A stretch of 64,000 nucleotides of DNA from assembly GCF_001438655.1 (NCBI RefSeq), contig NZ_JQBR01000003.1, positions 178,890 through 242,889 on the forward strand, read 5' to 3'. Within the stretch, counting starts at the first letter, position 1; the number at the start of each line of letters is the position of its first letter. The DNA is from Pediococcus cellicola (GTDB lineage Bacteria; Bacillota; Bacilli; Lactobacillales; Lactobacillaceae). Position numbers and translations under genes: made by a program. This document shows, in pieces, positions 16,498 through 25,291 of the stretch. The notes under the pieces were generated by a model. It made no database searches. It saw only the letters and a program-made list of their open reading frames with translations, and was not told the origin of the DNA.

Positions 16498-18465
16498 ATG
16501 AATCAAATCGAGATTTATCTGGAAAAAAATTACTTTCACATCGTTTCTCAAAATAATTTTCCTGACTTACGAATTTGGAACAAAAAAACTAATACCGAAA
16601 CCCCATTTGAAACAGTTGCTACCGGCCACTATCAACTGTCGGCTGCAAAAGTACTGGCTCTTCTTAACACCGATAAAACGGATCGCGCCTATATCATTTT
16701 TGGCGCACATCAAGAAATTGACTTGACTCAATCGAACTTAAAAGAATCTCAAGCCACGCAGATCACAATTGAGGGCGTCCGCTTGTCTTTGTATGTTTCA
16801 ATCGACGATACCTTACGTTTTATGTGCAATCTGTTGCCAAGTGCGACTGCATACTATTTAAAAAACCAGGTCGAATCCATCACGGTTAAGGACCGCACCA
16901 TTTTCTTCAACTTAGCCATCTATACTAAGTATTTTTCTCTGGCATCCTTAGATTTTAAGGTGACGCATCGCCAACTTGATAAATCGACAACACTAATGGA
17001 TTTTAAGCCAACCTCATGTGAACATCGCCAGCCAAATATATTTGTTAATCACGTTCAAATTCGTTACCAGCCGAGCCAGACATTAACTGACATCGCCCCT
17101 AACATTAATTTAAACGGTTTTAATTGGCAAATTTTTGACCTCCGCTTTCAACTTCATTTCACTGCAATTGAAGTTCGATCACGGACTTTTCGGGTCGATT
17201 ACAATCCTGAAAATGCCAAAGATTGTGACGTTCCCTATACGGATAAGCTATTCCTGCACTTGTATTGGTACGGCACACACAAGTATCAAAAGCTTTCCTA
17301 TCGTATTTCATTTGTCCCCAAAGACACTTATCAGACCTACTTGGAATTCAAAAACGGGGCCCGTCAGACTAAAAAGAATTCCTCGGTTAAAACGGTGTTA
17401 ATCAGTGAGTATCCACAAAAGGCCCAAGATAATGGCCTTATTCTTTTTAAATATTTGATGCATAAAAAATTTACCGAATTTGAGCCATACTATGTGGTCA
17501 CTAAGGATTCACCAGATCTCGGTAATCTTAAAAATGATATGGATCACGTCGTTTTTTACAACACACCCGACCATGTAAAAGTGTTTATGCGGGCTGATAT
17601 TCTTTGTCACACCCACTCTTCTGATTATGCAATGCCTTTTCGAAGTCAATTCTTTCTTGAGAAAAAGCGTACAATCAAAAAAGTTTTCCTACAGCACGGG
17701 ATCACTGCCGTCCGCAATATTGATCACTTGTATGGCAAGGATACACAACCCGATTTCACCAACAAATTCATTGTCAGCTCTGAGCGAGAAAAGCAATTAG
17801 TCGTTGATAAACTAGCTTATGAGCCTAAAGACGTCATTATCACGGGATTTGCGCGCTTCGATTTGTTGTTAAAACACAATAATCGCTTAGTTTCCTATTT
17901 AAAACGCAAACATGTGTTACTGATGCCAACGTGGCGCGAACAACTTGTCAATCTCACCGATAAGGATTTCGTCAAAACTGATTATTTCAAAAAATTGAAT
18001 GGTTTACTGAACTCACCCAAATTACGCCAGTTAAAACAAAAACAGCACCTCACCATTGATTTTTATTTACACACTAATTTTCAAAAATTTGCTCATTTAT
18101 TTCACTCAGATCAGGTCACCATTTTACGTGAGGGGCAACAAACTGTTCAAAGTCTTCTAAAATCGCACGGAATTTTAATTACTGACTTTTCCAGTGTTGG
18201 ACTCGACTTCGCCCTCTTAAAACGAGCTGTTTTGTATTATCAATTTGATGGTTTACCAGCGAATGGCGCCCTTAGTGATCAGGCAGAATCATTACTTCCA
18301 GGTCCTGTCATAACAGACGAAACTCAGTTGATTTCTGAACTTCAGATGAAAGTCAAAAACAATCGATTAGATGAAAAGTATGCACAAACCCTCTCACAAA
18401 ATCTCTATAAATTTCAAGATCGACATGCCCGTGACCGCATTTTGCAAGTGATGCGTATGTTATGA
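16498..18465 (+). CDS. CDP-glycerol:polyglycerophosphate glycerophosphotransferase family protein (TagB/TagF-like)
   Basis: 655 residues. The C-terminal half (about 300-640) is the Glyphos_transf domain, with FLQHGITAVRN carrying the catalytic His, LLMPTWRE, and ITDFSSVGLDFALL near the end. The N-terminal 300 residues are a beta-rich region without recognised motifs. Such enzymes transfer glycerol phosphate from CDP-glycerol at the inner membrane face to prime or extend teichoic acid or similar polymers. No other wall-polymer gene is beside it, so the exact polymer is unknown. A small membrane protein gene follows after 25 bases. Confidence 0.85.
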   Translation: MNQIEIYLEKNYFHIVSQNNFPDLRIWNKKTNTETPFETVATGHYQLSAAKVLALLNTDKTDRAYIIFGAHQEIDLTQSNLKESQATQITIEGVRLSLYVSIDDTLRFMCNLLPSATAYYLKNQVESITVKDRTIFFNLAIYTKYFSLASLDFKVTHRQLDKSTTLMDFKPTSCEHRQPNIFVNHVQIRYQPSQTLTDIAPNINLNGFNWQIFDLRFQLHFTAIEVRSRTFRVDYNPENAKDCDVPYTDKLFLHLYWYGTHKYQKLSYRISFVPKDTYQTYLEFKNGARQTKKNSSVKTVLISEYPQKAQDNGLILFKYLMHKKFTEFEPYYVVTKDSPDLGNLKNDMDHVVFYNTPDHVKVFMRADILCHTHSSDYAMPFRSQFFLEKKRTIKKVFLQHGITAVRNIDHLYGKDTQPDFTNKFIVSSEREKQLVVDKLAYEPKDVIITGFARFDLLLKHNNRLVSYLKRKHVLLMPTWREQLVNLTDKDFVKTDYFKKLNGLLNSPKLRQLKQKQHLTIDFYLHTNFQKFAHLFHSDQVTILREGQQTVQSLLKSHGILITDFSSVGLDFALLKRAVLYYQFDGLPANGALSDQAESLLPGPVITDETQLISELQMKVKNNRLDEKYAQTLSQNLYKFQDRHARDRILQVMRML

Positions 18466-18490
18466 TAACTAGCAAGGGGGAGTTATCTTT

Positions 18491-18754
18491 ATGTTAAAAA
18501 GAGCCATGCTAGAAAGTCTATCATTTATGGGGATTGGTGTTGTTTTCGATTTATTGGCCATTCCATTTGAACTATTTCGTCATCAACCAATCCTGAACGG
18601 TTGGATTACCACGATTCGAGAAGCACCAAATCTCGTTCTGCTATCTTTAGTAGTACTAGGTATTCTGGGTGTTTTATGGGGAATCTTAACCTTAATTATT
18701 TGGGGCTTTCTCACCCTGAATCAATCACTGGCCAAACACGATTTTACAAAATAA
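18491..18754 (+). CDS. Small membrane protein downstream of the glycerophosphotransferase
   Basis: 87 residues with two hydrophobic helices, about residues 8-26 and 48-76. I recognise no family. AAGGGGGAGTTATCTTT precedes the ATG, and the gene lies 25 bases after the glycerophosphotransferase stop, followed by a terminator, so the two form an operon. A membrane partner role in envelope biogenesis is only inference. Confidence 0.65.
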   Translation: MLKRAMLESLSFMGIGVVFDLLAIPFELFRHQPILNGWITTIREAPNLVLLSLVVLGILGVLWGILTLIIWGFLTLNQSLAKHDFTK

Positions 18755-18779
18755 ATTTTCATTCGATAACCTAAATATC

Positions 18780-18819
18780 AGCAATCAGAAGACGTCATTT
18801 GCCTCTCTGATTGCTTTTT
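18780..18819 (+). terminator. Terminator
   Basis: AGCAATCAGA (18780-18789) pairs with TCTGATTGCT (18806-18815), followed by T5. It closes the glycerophosphotransferase operon. Confidence 0.85.
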
Positions 18820-18940
18820 CATTACGCTCAAATCCACAATTTAAATCGATTAAAACGCGACTTGATTTATAATTCAAAAAAGATGCAATTCTCATTGAAT
18901 TCCTGCATAATGCTCTTGGAAAGGGAGGGGGGAAAATAAA

Positions 18941-19780
18941 TTGCAAACTGACGAACAAGCAACGCTTAATGACCTCTACAATCTAATTTTGAATCCTGCA
19001 ACTCGTGATTGGGAACGCACACAGCTTCTTACTATGAAAAATGCTGTGACACAAGGTGTCCCTTATCAGCAGGCTTGTGATCAGCTAGAACTTGCGTTAC
19101 GTCCCTTAGCCTGGCGAGAAAACCTAACTCCCGACGTTGCGGATTTCTACGCAAAGATTACCCACAATGAAGCGTCAATCCCGCGTTTTGATATTACCAA
19201 ACATCAAAATTTGACTGATCCCCATTACGAACGAGCCATATTTGCAGGCGGGTGTTTTTGGTGCATGGTAGAGCCCTTTGAAACACGTCCAGGTATCATT
19301 TCAGTCTTATCCGGATATACAGGCGGTCACACAGAACATCCCACCTATGATGCCGTGGCCAGCCAACAAACAGGACATGTTGAAGCCGTTGAAATCATTT
19401 TTGATACCCGTGCAATCACCTACGCAGATTTAGTAGATCTTTACTGGCAAATTACGGATCCCACTGACAATCTGGGGCAAATTAATGATCGCGGAAATGA
19501 GTATCGGCCGATTATTTTCGTTCAAAATGCCCACCAACGGCAAATCGCGGAGACTTCCAAGCACAAACTAGCTGTCTCCGGAAAATACAAGCGTCCAATC
19601 GTTACAGAAATTTTACCCGCCACTACATTCTGGCCAGCAGAAAACTATCACCAAGAATTTTATAAAAAGCATCCCGTGAGATATAAGCGAATGGCACATG
19701 CTCGTCAACAATATCTAGCGCTGCAACACTTACACGGAAAATTGCGCGTATGGCTAAAAAAATTGGGCAAACAAAAATAA
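18941..19780 (+). CDS. msrA: Peptide methionine sulfoxide reductase MsrA with N-terminal helical extension
   Basis: 279 residues against roughly 170-180 for a plain MsrA. Residues about 100-265 are the MsrA domain, with the catalytic motif AGGCFWC, the [14 protein letters not shown] segment and HQEFYKKHP. It reduces Met-S-sulfoxide in proteins. The first 95 residues are an all-helical extension (LYNLILNP, a central amphipathic helix, [20 protein letters not shown]) that by eye resembles enterocin-A-type immunity proteins. The start is TTG, chosen because AAAGGGAGGGGGG lies just before it. It appears monocistronic. Confidence 0.9.
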   Translation: MQTDEQATLNDLYNLILNPATRDWERTQLLTMKNAVTQGVPYQQACDQLELALRPLAWRENLTPDVADFYAKITHNEASIPRFDITKHQNLTDPHYERAIFAGGCFWCMVEPFETRPGIISVLSGYTGGHTEHPTYDAVASQQTGHVEAVEIIFDTRAITYADLVDLYWQITDPTDNLGQINDRGNEYRPIIFVQNAHQRQIAETSKHKLAVSGKYKRPIVTEILPATTFWPAENYHQEFYKKHPVRYKRMAHARQQYLALQHLHGKLRVWLKKLGKQK

Positions 19781-20253
19781 CTAACTCGTTCGAAAATCAG
19801 AGTTCTTCTGTCTCAGAATTTATATGTTAGCTTCATAGCGCGATCAAAGGAATTGGACCGTTTTGTATTTATAGTATTCTGTATGAAAGTAACAATACTA
19901 ACGGACAAATCATCAAGGTAAAATACCTTTATCAGTTTGTAAATTAAAAAACTAAAATCAAAAATAACACGACTAAGTTTTTCCACTTAAAGTCGTGTTA
20001 TTTATTTTCTGTAAGCTTTGGAAATTTTTCCAGTCGATAAAGTCGTTCACTATCATATCCTCATAAACTATATGATTTACTTTCCAAGTAATATTTCACC
20101 AAAGTTAATAATAAAACCCATGACTTATCTCAGTTTGATGAATTATTGAAAAACTAGCTAATTGACATGATTTCTATAGTTTAAGCATCTACATTAGTAC
20201 CCGTGGGCAAAAATACTAAAAGAATATTTACTATTTTTACTGGTTCTCATGAT
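19781..20253. other. Intergenic region with one strong hairpin and a possible small RNA
   Basis: No protein gene is supported. AAATAACACGACT (19962-19974) pairs with AGTCGTGTTATTT (19991-20003), with an inner AAGT/ACTT stem, an intrinsic-terminator-like structure. It lies 180 bases after msrA. A promoter-like TTGGAC (19853-19858), 16 bases, TATTCT (19875-19880) precedes it, so a transcript of about 115 bases is conceivable. The rest is AT-rich without recognisable features. Confidence 0.4.
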
Positions 20254-20655
20254 TTAACTATTTTCTTTAATTAATTTTTGCAACTCAGTTTGGGCAGCCT
20301 CATCCTTCGATATAGAGAAGTCTTGATTGGGTGCTGTTTCACTATCAAAATCACCATTACTATCAAGCTCTCCAAATCCGTCCATTGGTGCCGCAGGAAT
20401 ACCCTCACCAAGTCTTAGCTGGTAAACAACGCCATTATCACCAAGAAGATATTTATTTACTTTCTCTGAGTTATCCATATTTTTTGAATAACCATCAGCA
20501 ATCGACCCAGTTGCTAAATAGGAATCGTAGCCAGTAGTTCCATTTAATGAAGTATAGAAAACGACCCCACCAAGGGCATGAATCTCAAAATGATCAGCTC
20601 CTGGTAAATCATTATTTTGTACTTGAATTTTTCCATCAGGTGTATTAGCATACCA
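20254..20655 (-). pseudogene. 3' fragment of an unknown gene fused to a truncated acetyltransferase gene
   Basis: The frame is open for about 132 codons but lacks a start at its 5' end; the first ATG is at 20478. The translation (PDGKIQVQNNDLPGADHFEI, then GGVVFYTSLNGTTGYDSY, ending QTELQKLIKENS) is polar, Gly/Asp-rich and looks like the C-terminal part of a secreted or cell-surface protein. I recognise no family. It begins exactly where homology to GNAT acetyltransferase stops in the upstream fragment, so a deletion or recombination joined two gene remnants. A short protein from 20478 (74 residues) is possible but lacks a ribosome-binding site. Confidence 0.55.
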
Positions 20656-20906
20656 TTACCCTCATCGACTAACTCTAGGCCAACCAAGCCGATAACGGCT
20701 TCAGGCGCTACTTTTAACGTGATCGCAAAAATATGCGGGCTCATAAAATAAGCTTTAATGAAATAGCGCGAATTCGCCACACTTGTATGCACTGGCCAGC
20801 CCGCGATCGGCCCGATATTGGGGTTTTTAGCATATTGATAAACACTCGCCGCATCAGTTAATTTAAAGTTTCTTAAATTCATTCGTTTTGTTATTAATTT
20901 GGTCAT
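20654..20906 (-). pseudogene. Truncated GNAT (RimJ/RimL-type) acetyltransferase
   Basis: The frame from ATG 20906 reads MTKLITKRMNLRNFKLTD and continues to VIGLVGLELVDEGN, the first half of a RimJ/RimL-type N-acetyltransferase. The acetyl-CoA-binding half is missing. After the junction near 20655 the frame runs into unrelated sequence to a stop at 20544. No strong ribosome-binding site is visible. It is read as a broken gene. Confidence 0.65.
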
Positions 20907-20976
20907 TTTTTGTACTCTTTTGATTGACATCAGAATCGTTACAACAGTTATCAATCTAGAAATAGCCACAAAAAAA

Positions 20977-21006
20977 ACAGAAGGTGAACGATAGTCACAC
21001 TTCTGC
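20977..21006 (-). terminator. Minus-strand terminator
   Basis: On the minus strand CAGAAGTGTG pairs with CACCTTCTG (one mismatch), followed by T8. It can end transcription from the XRE regulator gene, whose stop lies 188 bases upstream. Confidence 0.6.
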
Positions 21007-21193
21007 CCATTTATATCATCGTCAATAGCAGAAGGTAAGGCTTTATTTCAAGTAACGATTGCTCAGTGCACCCTAAAAAAACTGTTCACTAAGCCACATT
21101 CTAGATCAATCTAAAATTCGCTACTTAAAATTAAGTCCTCCCAACTGTTGTCTGATACTTCTGCTTGCTCAGTTCAATTGGCTATGGCTACTT

Positions 21194-21769
21194 TTAGTGC
21201 GTTAACCAATAAGGTAATGCACTAAGTAGTGCAAGCAAACCAGCAATAATCGCAAAAACGAGCACGATCACCGCCTTACTTAATCGATCTCTAAACCAAT
21301 TACGCCGCTGTCTGACTGAATCAAGATTTTGATCAGCCATAAATGCCATAATTTCTTGATAAGTTTGAATATCCTTTTCATGTTTAATTTTTTCAAGCCT
21401 ACATGCAAAAAACATACTAACAATCCAAAAACTCCCCGGAATAATCGCCCACCAGTAATCCGGTAAAAATGACGCTGGTCCAACGGAAAATATTACAAGT
21501 ATCATAAACAACAGCATCAATTTAGTATAGCGATCCATTTTTGAGCGTTCGAGCTCATTTTTCATGATAACAACATCCCCTTTGACTAATTCATCTAAGG
21601 AAACGTCGAAAAGTACGCTTAACAACAACAGATTTTCCACATCAGGATAGCTGTGCCCAGTTTCCCAGTTGGAAATGGTTTGCCGCGACACGTAGATCTT
21701 TGCGGCCAAACCTTCTTGCGATAAGCCCAGCTTTTTACGATAGGTTTGAATCTGCTTGCCAAGGTTCAT
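21194..21769 (-). CDS. XRE-family helix-turn-helix regulator with C-terminal membrane segments
   Basis: 191 residues. An XRE helix-turn-helix at residues 1-60 (LGLSQEGLAAKIYVSRQTIS with NWETGHSYPDVENLLLLS) is followed by a linker. Two or three hydrophobic helices follow (LMLLFMILVIFSVGPASF and a C-terminal VIVLVFAIIAGLLALLSAL). Membrane-linked XRE proteins of this kind are frequent in lactobacilli, with undefined signals. The ATG at 21769 is preferred over GTG at 21784 because GGAGG sits 8 bases before it. A 20-base palindrome lies 79 bases upstream. Confidence 0.82.
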   Translation of the reverse strand: MNLGKQIQTYRKKLGLSQEGLAAKIYVSRQTISNWETGHSYPDVENLLLLSVLFDVSLDELVKGDVVIMKNELERSKMDRYTKLMLLFMILVIFSVGPASFLPDYWWAIIPGSFWIVSMFFACRLEKIKHEKDIQTYQEIMAFMADQNLDSVRQRRNWFRDRLSKAVIVLVFAIIAGLLALLSALPYWLTH

Positions 21770-21847
21770 TCTCCACGCCTCCACCAGAATTGTCTCAGGA
21801 ATAGGTTCAACGTACCATCAAACTAGCCTGACAAGCAATAAAATTCG

Positions 21848-21867
21848 TTGTCAAAATGTTTTGACAA
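21848..21867. promoter_or_regulatory. Perfect 20-bp palindrome upstream of the XRE regulator gene
   Basis: TTGTCAAAATGTTTTGACAA, with 9-bp arms and a 2-base centre. A further TGACAA copy lies at 21830-21835. TTGACA-like hexamers on both strands suggest overlap with a -35 element. An autoregulatory operator is inferred. Confidence 0.45.
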
Positions 21868-21926
21868 GGTGATTTAGTGCGAAAATAGCATAGTTTGATA
21901 GTAGGAGATCAATACAGAACTAATTA

Positions 21927-22406
21927 TCACTTATGATAAGGACTCCCTGCATTAATCATAAAAGCTCGATAAACTTGTTCAACCAATACTAACCGCATTA
22001 GTTGGTGGGGTAATGTAAAACGCCCAAATGAAATATGTGCATTGGCCCGCTTCATCACTGCCGGACTCAATCCCAATGAACCACCAATCACAAATGTGAG
22101 ATCAGAGTGACCGTACGTTGCCAACTGATCGATTTCCTTTGCAAACTCCTCTGATGAACGCTCTTTCCCTAAGATCTCCAAACTATAGACATACTCACGA
22201 TCTTTAATCTTATCCAGAATGCGTTCACCTTCTTTTTCTTTAACTTCAGACATCTCTGCGTCACTTAGAGATTCCGGAGCCTTCTCATCGGGGACTTCCA
22301 CGATCGTAAACTTGCAAAATTTAGTGAGTCTTTTTGCATATTCGGCAATTCCTTGCTTAAAATACTTTTCCTTGAGTTTTCCGACCACGATAAACTTGAT
22401 GTTCAT
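21927..22406 (-). CDS. rlmH: 23S rRNA (pseudouridine1915-N3)-methyltransferase RlmH
   Basis: 159 residues, the standard length. It starts [16 protein letters not shown] and contains the SPOUT-family knot motif [17 protein letters not shown]. RlmH methylates pseudouridine 1915 in helix 69 of 23S rRNA on assembled ribosomes. Its place beside htrA and the wal operon near the origin is conserved in Firmicutes. A cluster of DnaA boxes begins only 22 bases upstream of its start, so its promoter must lie within or beside that cluster. Confidence 0.97.
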   Translation of the reverse strand: MNIKFIVVGKLKEKYFKQGIAEYAKRLTKFCKFTIVEVPDEKAPESLSDAEMSEVKEKEGERILDKIKDREYVYSLEILGKERSSEEFAKEIDQLATYGHSDLTFVIGGSLGLSPAVMKRANAHISFGRFTLPHQLMRLVLVEQVYRAFMINAGSPYHK

Positions 22407-22427
22407 AAAAACACTCCTTTACACAAG

Positions 22428-22763
22428 TTATGCACAAAGTTATCCACAAGTTCATAACTTGATTTTCTACATATAGATGTCAAAATAATTCCGACACAAC
22501 ATAAGCTATTCACAGTTTGTCAACATAAAATTTAGTTATCCACCGTTTTGAACAGTAACACATGTTCGTATCCACAAGCTTAAAACGGCTTAACAAAGGC
22601 ATTAGTGGCGTTCTGTTTTTTGTGAAACAAATTTAATCCACAAGTTTCATCCCAACCTGTGGATAACTTTTGAACACATTTCATTGCTTATCCTAACTAG
22701 TTTTCCGTCATCAGGTAAAAAAGCCATTTGAGTTATTCACAAAGTTATCCACAGTTATCCCCA
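22428..22763. other. Dense DnaA-box cluster between rlmH and htrA
   Basis: Exact TTATCCACA boxes: 22440-22448, 22658-22666 (minus strand) and 22745-22753. TTATNCACA boxes: 22428-22436 and 22733-22741. One-mismatch boxes: 22506, 22536, 22568 and 22755. That gives at least nine sites in 336 bases, 31 kb from dnaA. An AT-rich segment with repeated TTTGTCAA (22517, about 22900, about 22920) follows to about 23030. The region 22407-23077 has no protein gene. Confidence 0.75.
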
Positions 22764-22779
22764 ATTGTTTTTCACAAGC

Positions 22780-22832
22780 TAAATGCGATCTGAACATTCA
22801 TTCCCCGAAAATCGGGGTATTGTTCGCATTTT
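22780..22832. repeat. Long hairpin beside the DnaA-box cluster
   Basis: AAATGCGA and TGAACA on the left pair with TGTTCGCATTT on the right, and the centre is CCCCGAAAATCGGGG. A short T-rich run follows on the plus strand. It may be a terminator, but no rightward gene precedes it. Confidence 0.5.
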
Positions 22833-23032
22833 ATTTATTGAAATCCTTTCCTTCCTTAATAAATTCTTTAGAATATTTAAAATTATTCGGAACCACAGTT
22901 TGTCAAAAAAATAAAGAGGTTTGTCAAAATTCCCTAAAATTTATTGTTAACAACAGTTAAATGCCCTTACTTATGCATTTCCTGTGTATAATTCTACACT
23001 ACATCCTTTTAATAAAAAACAACGTTAAGTCA

Positions 23033-23065
23033 CAAAAAAACGCCAAGCCGAAACTTGTCGTTTTT
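23033..23065 (-). terminator. Terminator of the wal-htrA operon
   Basis: On the minus strand AACGACAAG pairs with CTTGGCGTT around a short loop, followed by T7. It lies directly after the htrA stop. Confidence 0.75.
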
Positions 23066-23077
23066 AATGTGTGTAAT

Positions 23078-24373
23078 TTATTTAGCTTGTGAGCTTAACG
23101 CGCTTGTGGTTTCTGTTAAATTGATGGTTGCCGTCTTATAAGAACCATTGTGGTACCAGCCAATTGAAACCTTATCACCAATCTTGAGTTTATAAAGTTT
23201 ATCTCTCAAAGTAGCTACACTCGTAATCTTGGTACCATCTAACTTCGTAATCACATCATATCGTTTTAAACCTGCCTTACGTGCAGGAGAACCGGCATAC
23301 GTCTGATAGATCACGGCACCTTCAGTCACATTGGAAGGTAACTTAAGAACAGATTTTTGCTGACTAGCAGTGATATCTGTGAGGTCTAGTAAGGAAGCTC
23401 CTATTGCTGGACGGACAATTTTACCTTTAGAAATCAACTGATTAATGATCGTAACTACTTCATTAGAAGGAATTGCAAAACCCATCCCTTCAACACTGGT
23501 CCCCGATGAACTGCTGGAAAGCTTCATGGAATTAATCCCGACAACTTGACCGGCTAAGTTAATTAGTGGACCACCAGAGTTCCCTGAGTTAATCGCTGCA
23601 TCAGTCTGAATAACAGTTGCTTCACCCGTTTCTTGCCCGGATTCGTTCGTGGTTGAAACCGTTCGTTTCTTTGCCGAAATAATACCTTGGGTTAAGGATG
23701 TCGCATAATCCGAACCTAATGGAGAGCCAATTGCTAAAGCCGTTTCACCAACTTTAATATTGTTAGAATTACCAAAACTTGCAACTGTTGTCACTACTGA
23801 GGAATTAATTTTTAACACAGCCAAATCGGTAACTGAATCTTTACCCACGACTTTCGCTGAAACCTTTTTACCGTTGCTCATAATGATTTCAACCGCATTC
23901 GAACCAGAAATAACATGGTTATTTGTGACCACGTAAGCGGCATTACCACTCTTCTTATATATGACACCAGAACCTTCAGCGTAAGTTTCTAACTTATTCG
24001 AATTCGAGCTGGAGTTAGAACTAGACGAAGACTCGCCAAAAATAGAACCAAATAAACTGTTATTAGAACTAGAACTTTCTTTCTTCAGGTTGATCACCGT
24101 TACTACGGCATTTTTGATACTGCTGTACGCTTTTTCTGATTGATTGCTGACGTTGACCTTTACATTGCTAACTTTTGTAGATCCTGAACTATTAGATCCG
24201 CTTGGTACTGCGGTGGCTGTCTCGGACTGCCGATTGCTAAGGTAGTTAGCCGTCCCAAACGCAATCCCTCCACCAATGAGTCCTGCAATTAACGCTGTAA
24301 TAAACACTGTCCATAAACCTTTGTTTTTAAACATAGTCATATGCGATCTTGTGACCGCGCAATCCCCCTTCAT
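23078..24373 (-). CDS. htrA: HtrA/DegP-type membrane-anchored serine protease
   Basis: 431 residues: an N-terminal membrane anchor (LWTVFITALIAGLIGGGIAFG), a Ser/Asn-rich linker, a trypsin-like protease domain and one C-terminal PDZ domain. The catalytic residues are His in TNNHVIS, Asp in DSVTDLAVLKI and Ser in NSGNSGGPLI. HtrA degrades misfolded exported proteins at the membrane surface. It is the last gene of the wal block. The start is uncertain: ATG 24373 has no clear ribosome-binding site, and internal ATGs 11 and 13 codons later would still keep the anchor. Confidence 0.94.
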   Translation of the reverse strand: MKGDCAVTRSHMTMFKNKGLWTVFITALIAGLIGGGIAFGTANYLSNRQSETATAVPSGSNSSGSTKVSNVKVNVSNQSEKAYSSIKNAVVTVINLKKESSSSNNSLFGSIFGESSSSSNSSSNSNKLETYAEGSGVIYKKSGNAAYVVTNNHVISGSNAVEIIMSNGKKVSAKVVGKDSVTDLAVLKINSSVVTTVASFGNSNNIKVGETALAIGSPLGSDYATSLTQGIISAKKRTVSTTNESGQETGEATVIQTDAAINSGNSGGPLINLAGQVVGINSMKLSSSSSGTSVEGMGFAIPSNEVVTIINQLISKGKIVRPAIGASLLDLTDITASQQKSVLKLPSNVTEGAVIYQTYAGSPARKAGLKRYDVITKLDGTKITSVATLRDKLYKLKIGDKVSIGWYHNGSYKTATINLTETTSALSSQAK

Positions 24374-24445
24374 CTATTTAATTGTAACTGGTTACAGAAT
24401 AACAATAAATTGTGATGAAAATATGAACGAATTTAATCATTTTTA

Positions 24446-25249
24446 CTAAATTGCGGTAAGCTTGGTTGCTTTTCCATGATCGGTGTCAAAAAGCTGAAAA
24501 TCATGACCTACTGCCAAATCCTTATTCTTCATCATGGAAGCCACCGTCAAATGGGCCAATTCTTTCATATTATTATGCAAACTAAGATGTCCCAAAAAGA
24601 TTTTCTTTGTATGATAACCCATGACGTCCATCAAGGCATTGGCGCCATCCTCATTAGATAAATGACCGTGGTCACTTAAAATACGCTGCTTTAAAGGCCA
24701 TGGATAGCCTCCCATGCGCAACATTTCCACATCATGGTTAACTTCAAACAAATAGGCGTCCGCATTTTCGATCTGGCCTTCAACGCGCTCCGAAACGTAG
24801 CCTGTATCCGTTAAAATGACAAATGTTTTGCCATTGTGGTGAAATTCATAAAATTGAGGCTCGGCCGCATCATGTGAAACGGCAAAGCTTTCCACATCGA
24901 TGTCACCAAAGGATTTTGTTTTCCCAACTTCAAACACGTTTTTCTTTTCTTCTGGAATAGGACCAATTTTAGGCGCAATCGCCTGCCACGTCCCCTGATT
25001 GGCATAAACATCCAGGTTATAGCGCCGTGCTAATACTCCAGCACCACGAATATGGTCAGTATGCTCATGGGTAAGAAAAAGTGAATCTACATCCGCAAGA
25101 TCACGTCCAATACTGTTCATGAGACCTTCAATTTTTTTACCACTTAAACCAGCATCTACCAACATCTTATGCTGAGCTGTTTCGATATAAGTCACATTAC
25201 CGGTACTGCCACTTGCTAAAACACTAATCTTCATGTCATCTTCACTCAT
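24446..25249 (-). CDS. walJ: WalJ (YycJ/VicX) metallo-beta-lactamase-fold protein
   Basis: 267 residues. It shows the MBL-fold motifs ASGSTGN, THEHTDH (first metal-binding cluster), a later LTDTG and SDHGHLS, and GHLSLHN. WalJ belongs to the walRK operon and influences coordination of replication with wall metabolism in Bacillus and virulence in streptococci; its exact substrate is unsettled. The ATG at 25249 follows AAGGAAATAC. It lies between walI and htrA. Confidence 0.95.
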   Translation of the reverse strand: MSEDDMKISVLASGSTGNVTYIETAQHKMLVDAGLSGKKIEGLMNSIGRDLADVDSLFLTHEHTDHIRGAGVLARRYNLDVYANQGTWQAIAPKIGPIPEEKKNVFEVGKTKSFGDIDVESFAVSHDAAEPQFYEFHHNGKTFVILTDTGYVSERVEGQIENADAYLFEVNHDVEMLRMGGYPWPLKQRILSDHGHLSNEDGANALMDVMGYHTKKIFLGHLSLHNNMKELAHLTVASMMKNKDLAVGHDFQLFDTDHGKATKLTAI

Positions 25250-25291
25250 GTATTTCCTTACTCCTTATTAAAATGAACTTAAATTAAGTAT

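Noticed and set aside
20544..20969. 141-codon frame as a complete acetyltransferase
   Set aside because: Only its central part is GNAT-like; the end is out-of-frame sequence of another gene remnant, and the beginning lies upstream of the likely ATG at 20906.
22981..23000. TGTGTATAAT as a plus-strand promoter
   Set aside because: No usable -35 and no plus-strand gene follows; it faces the htrA terminator.
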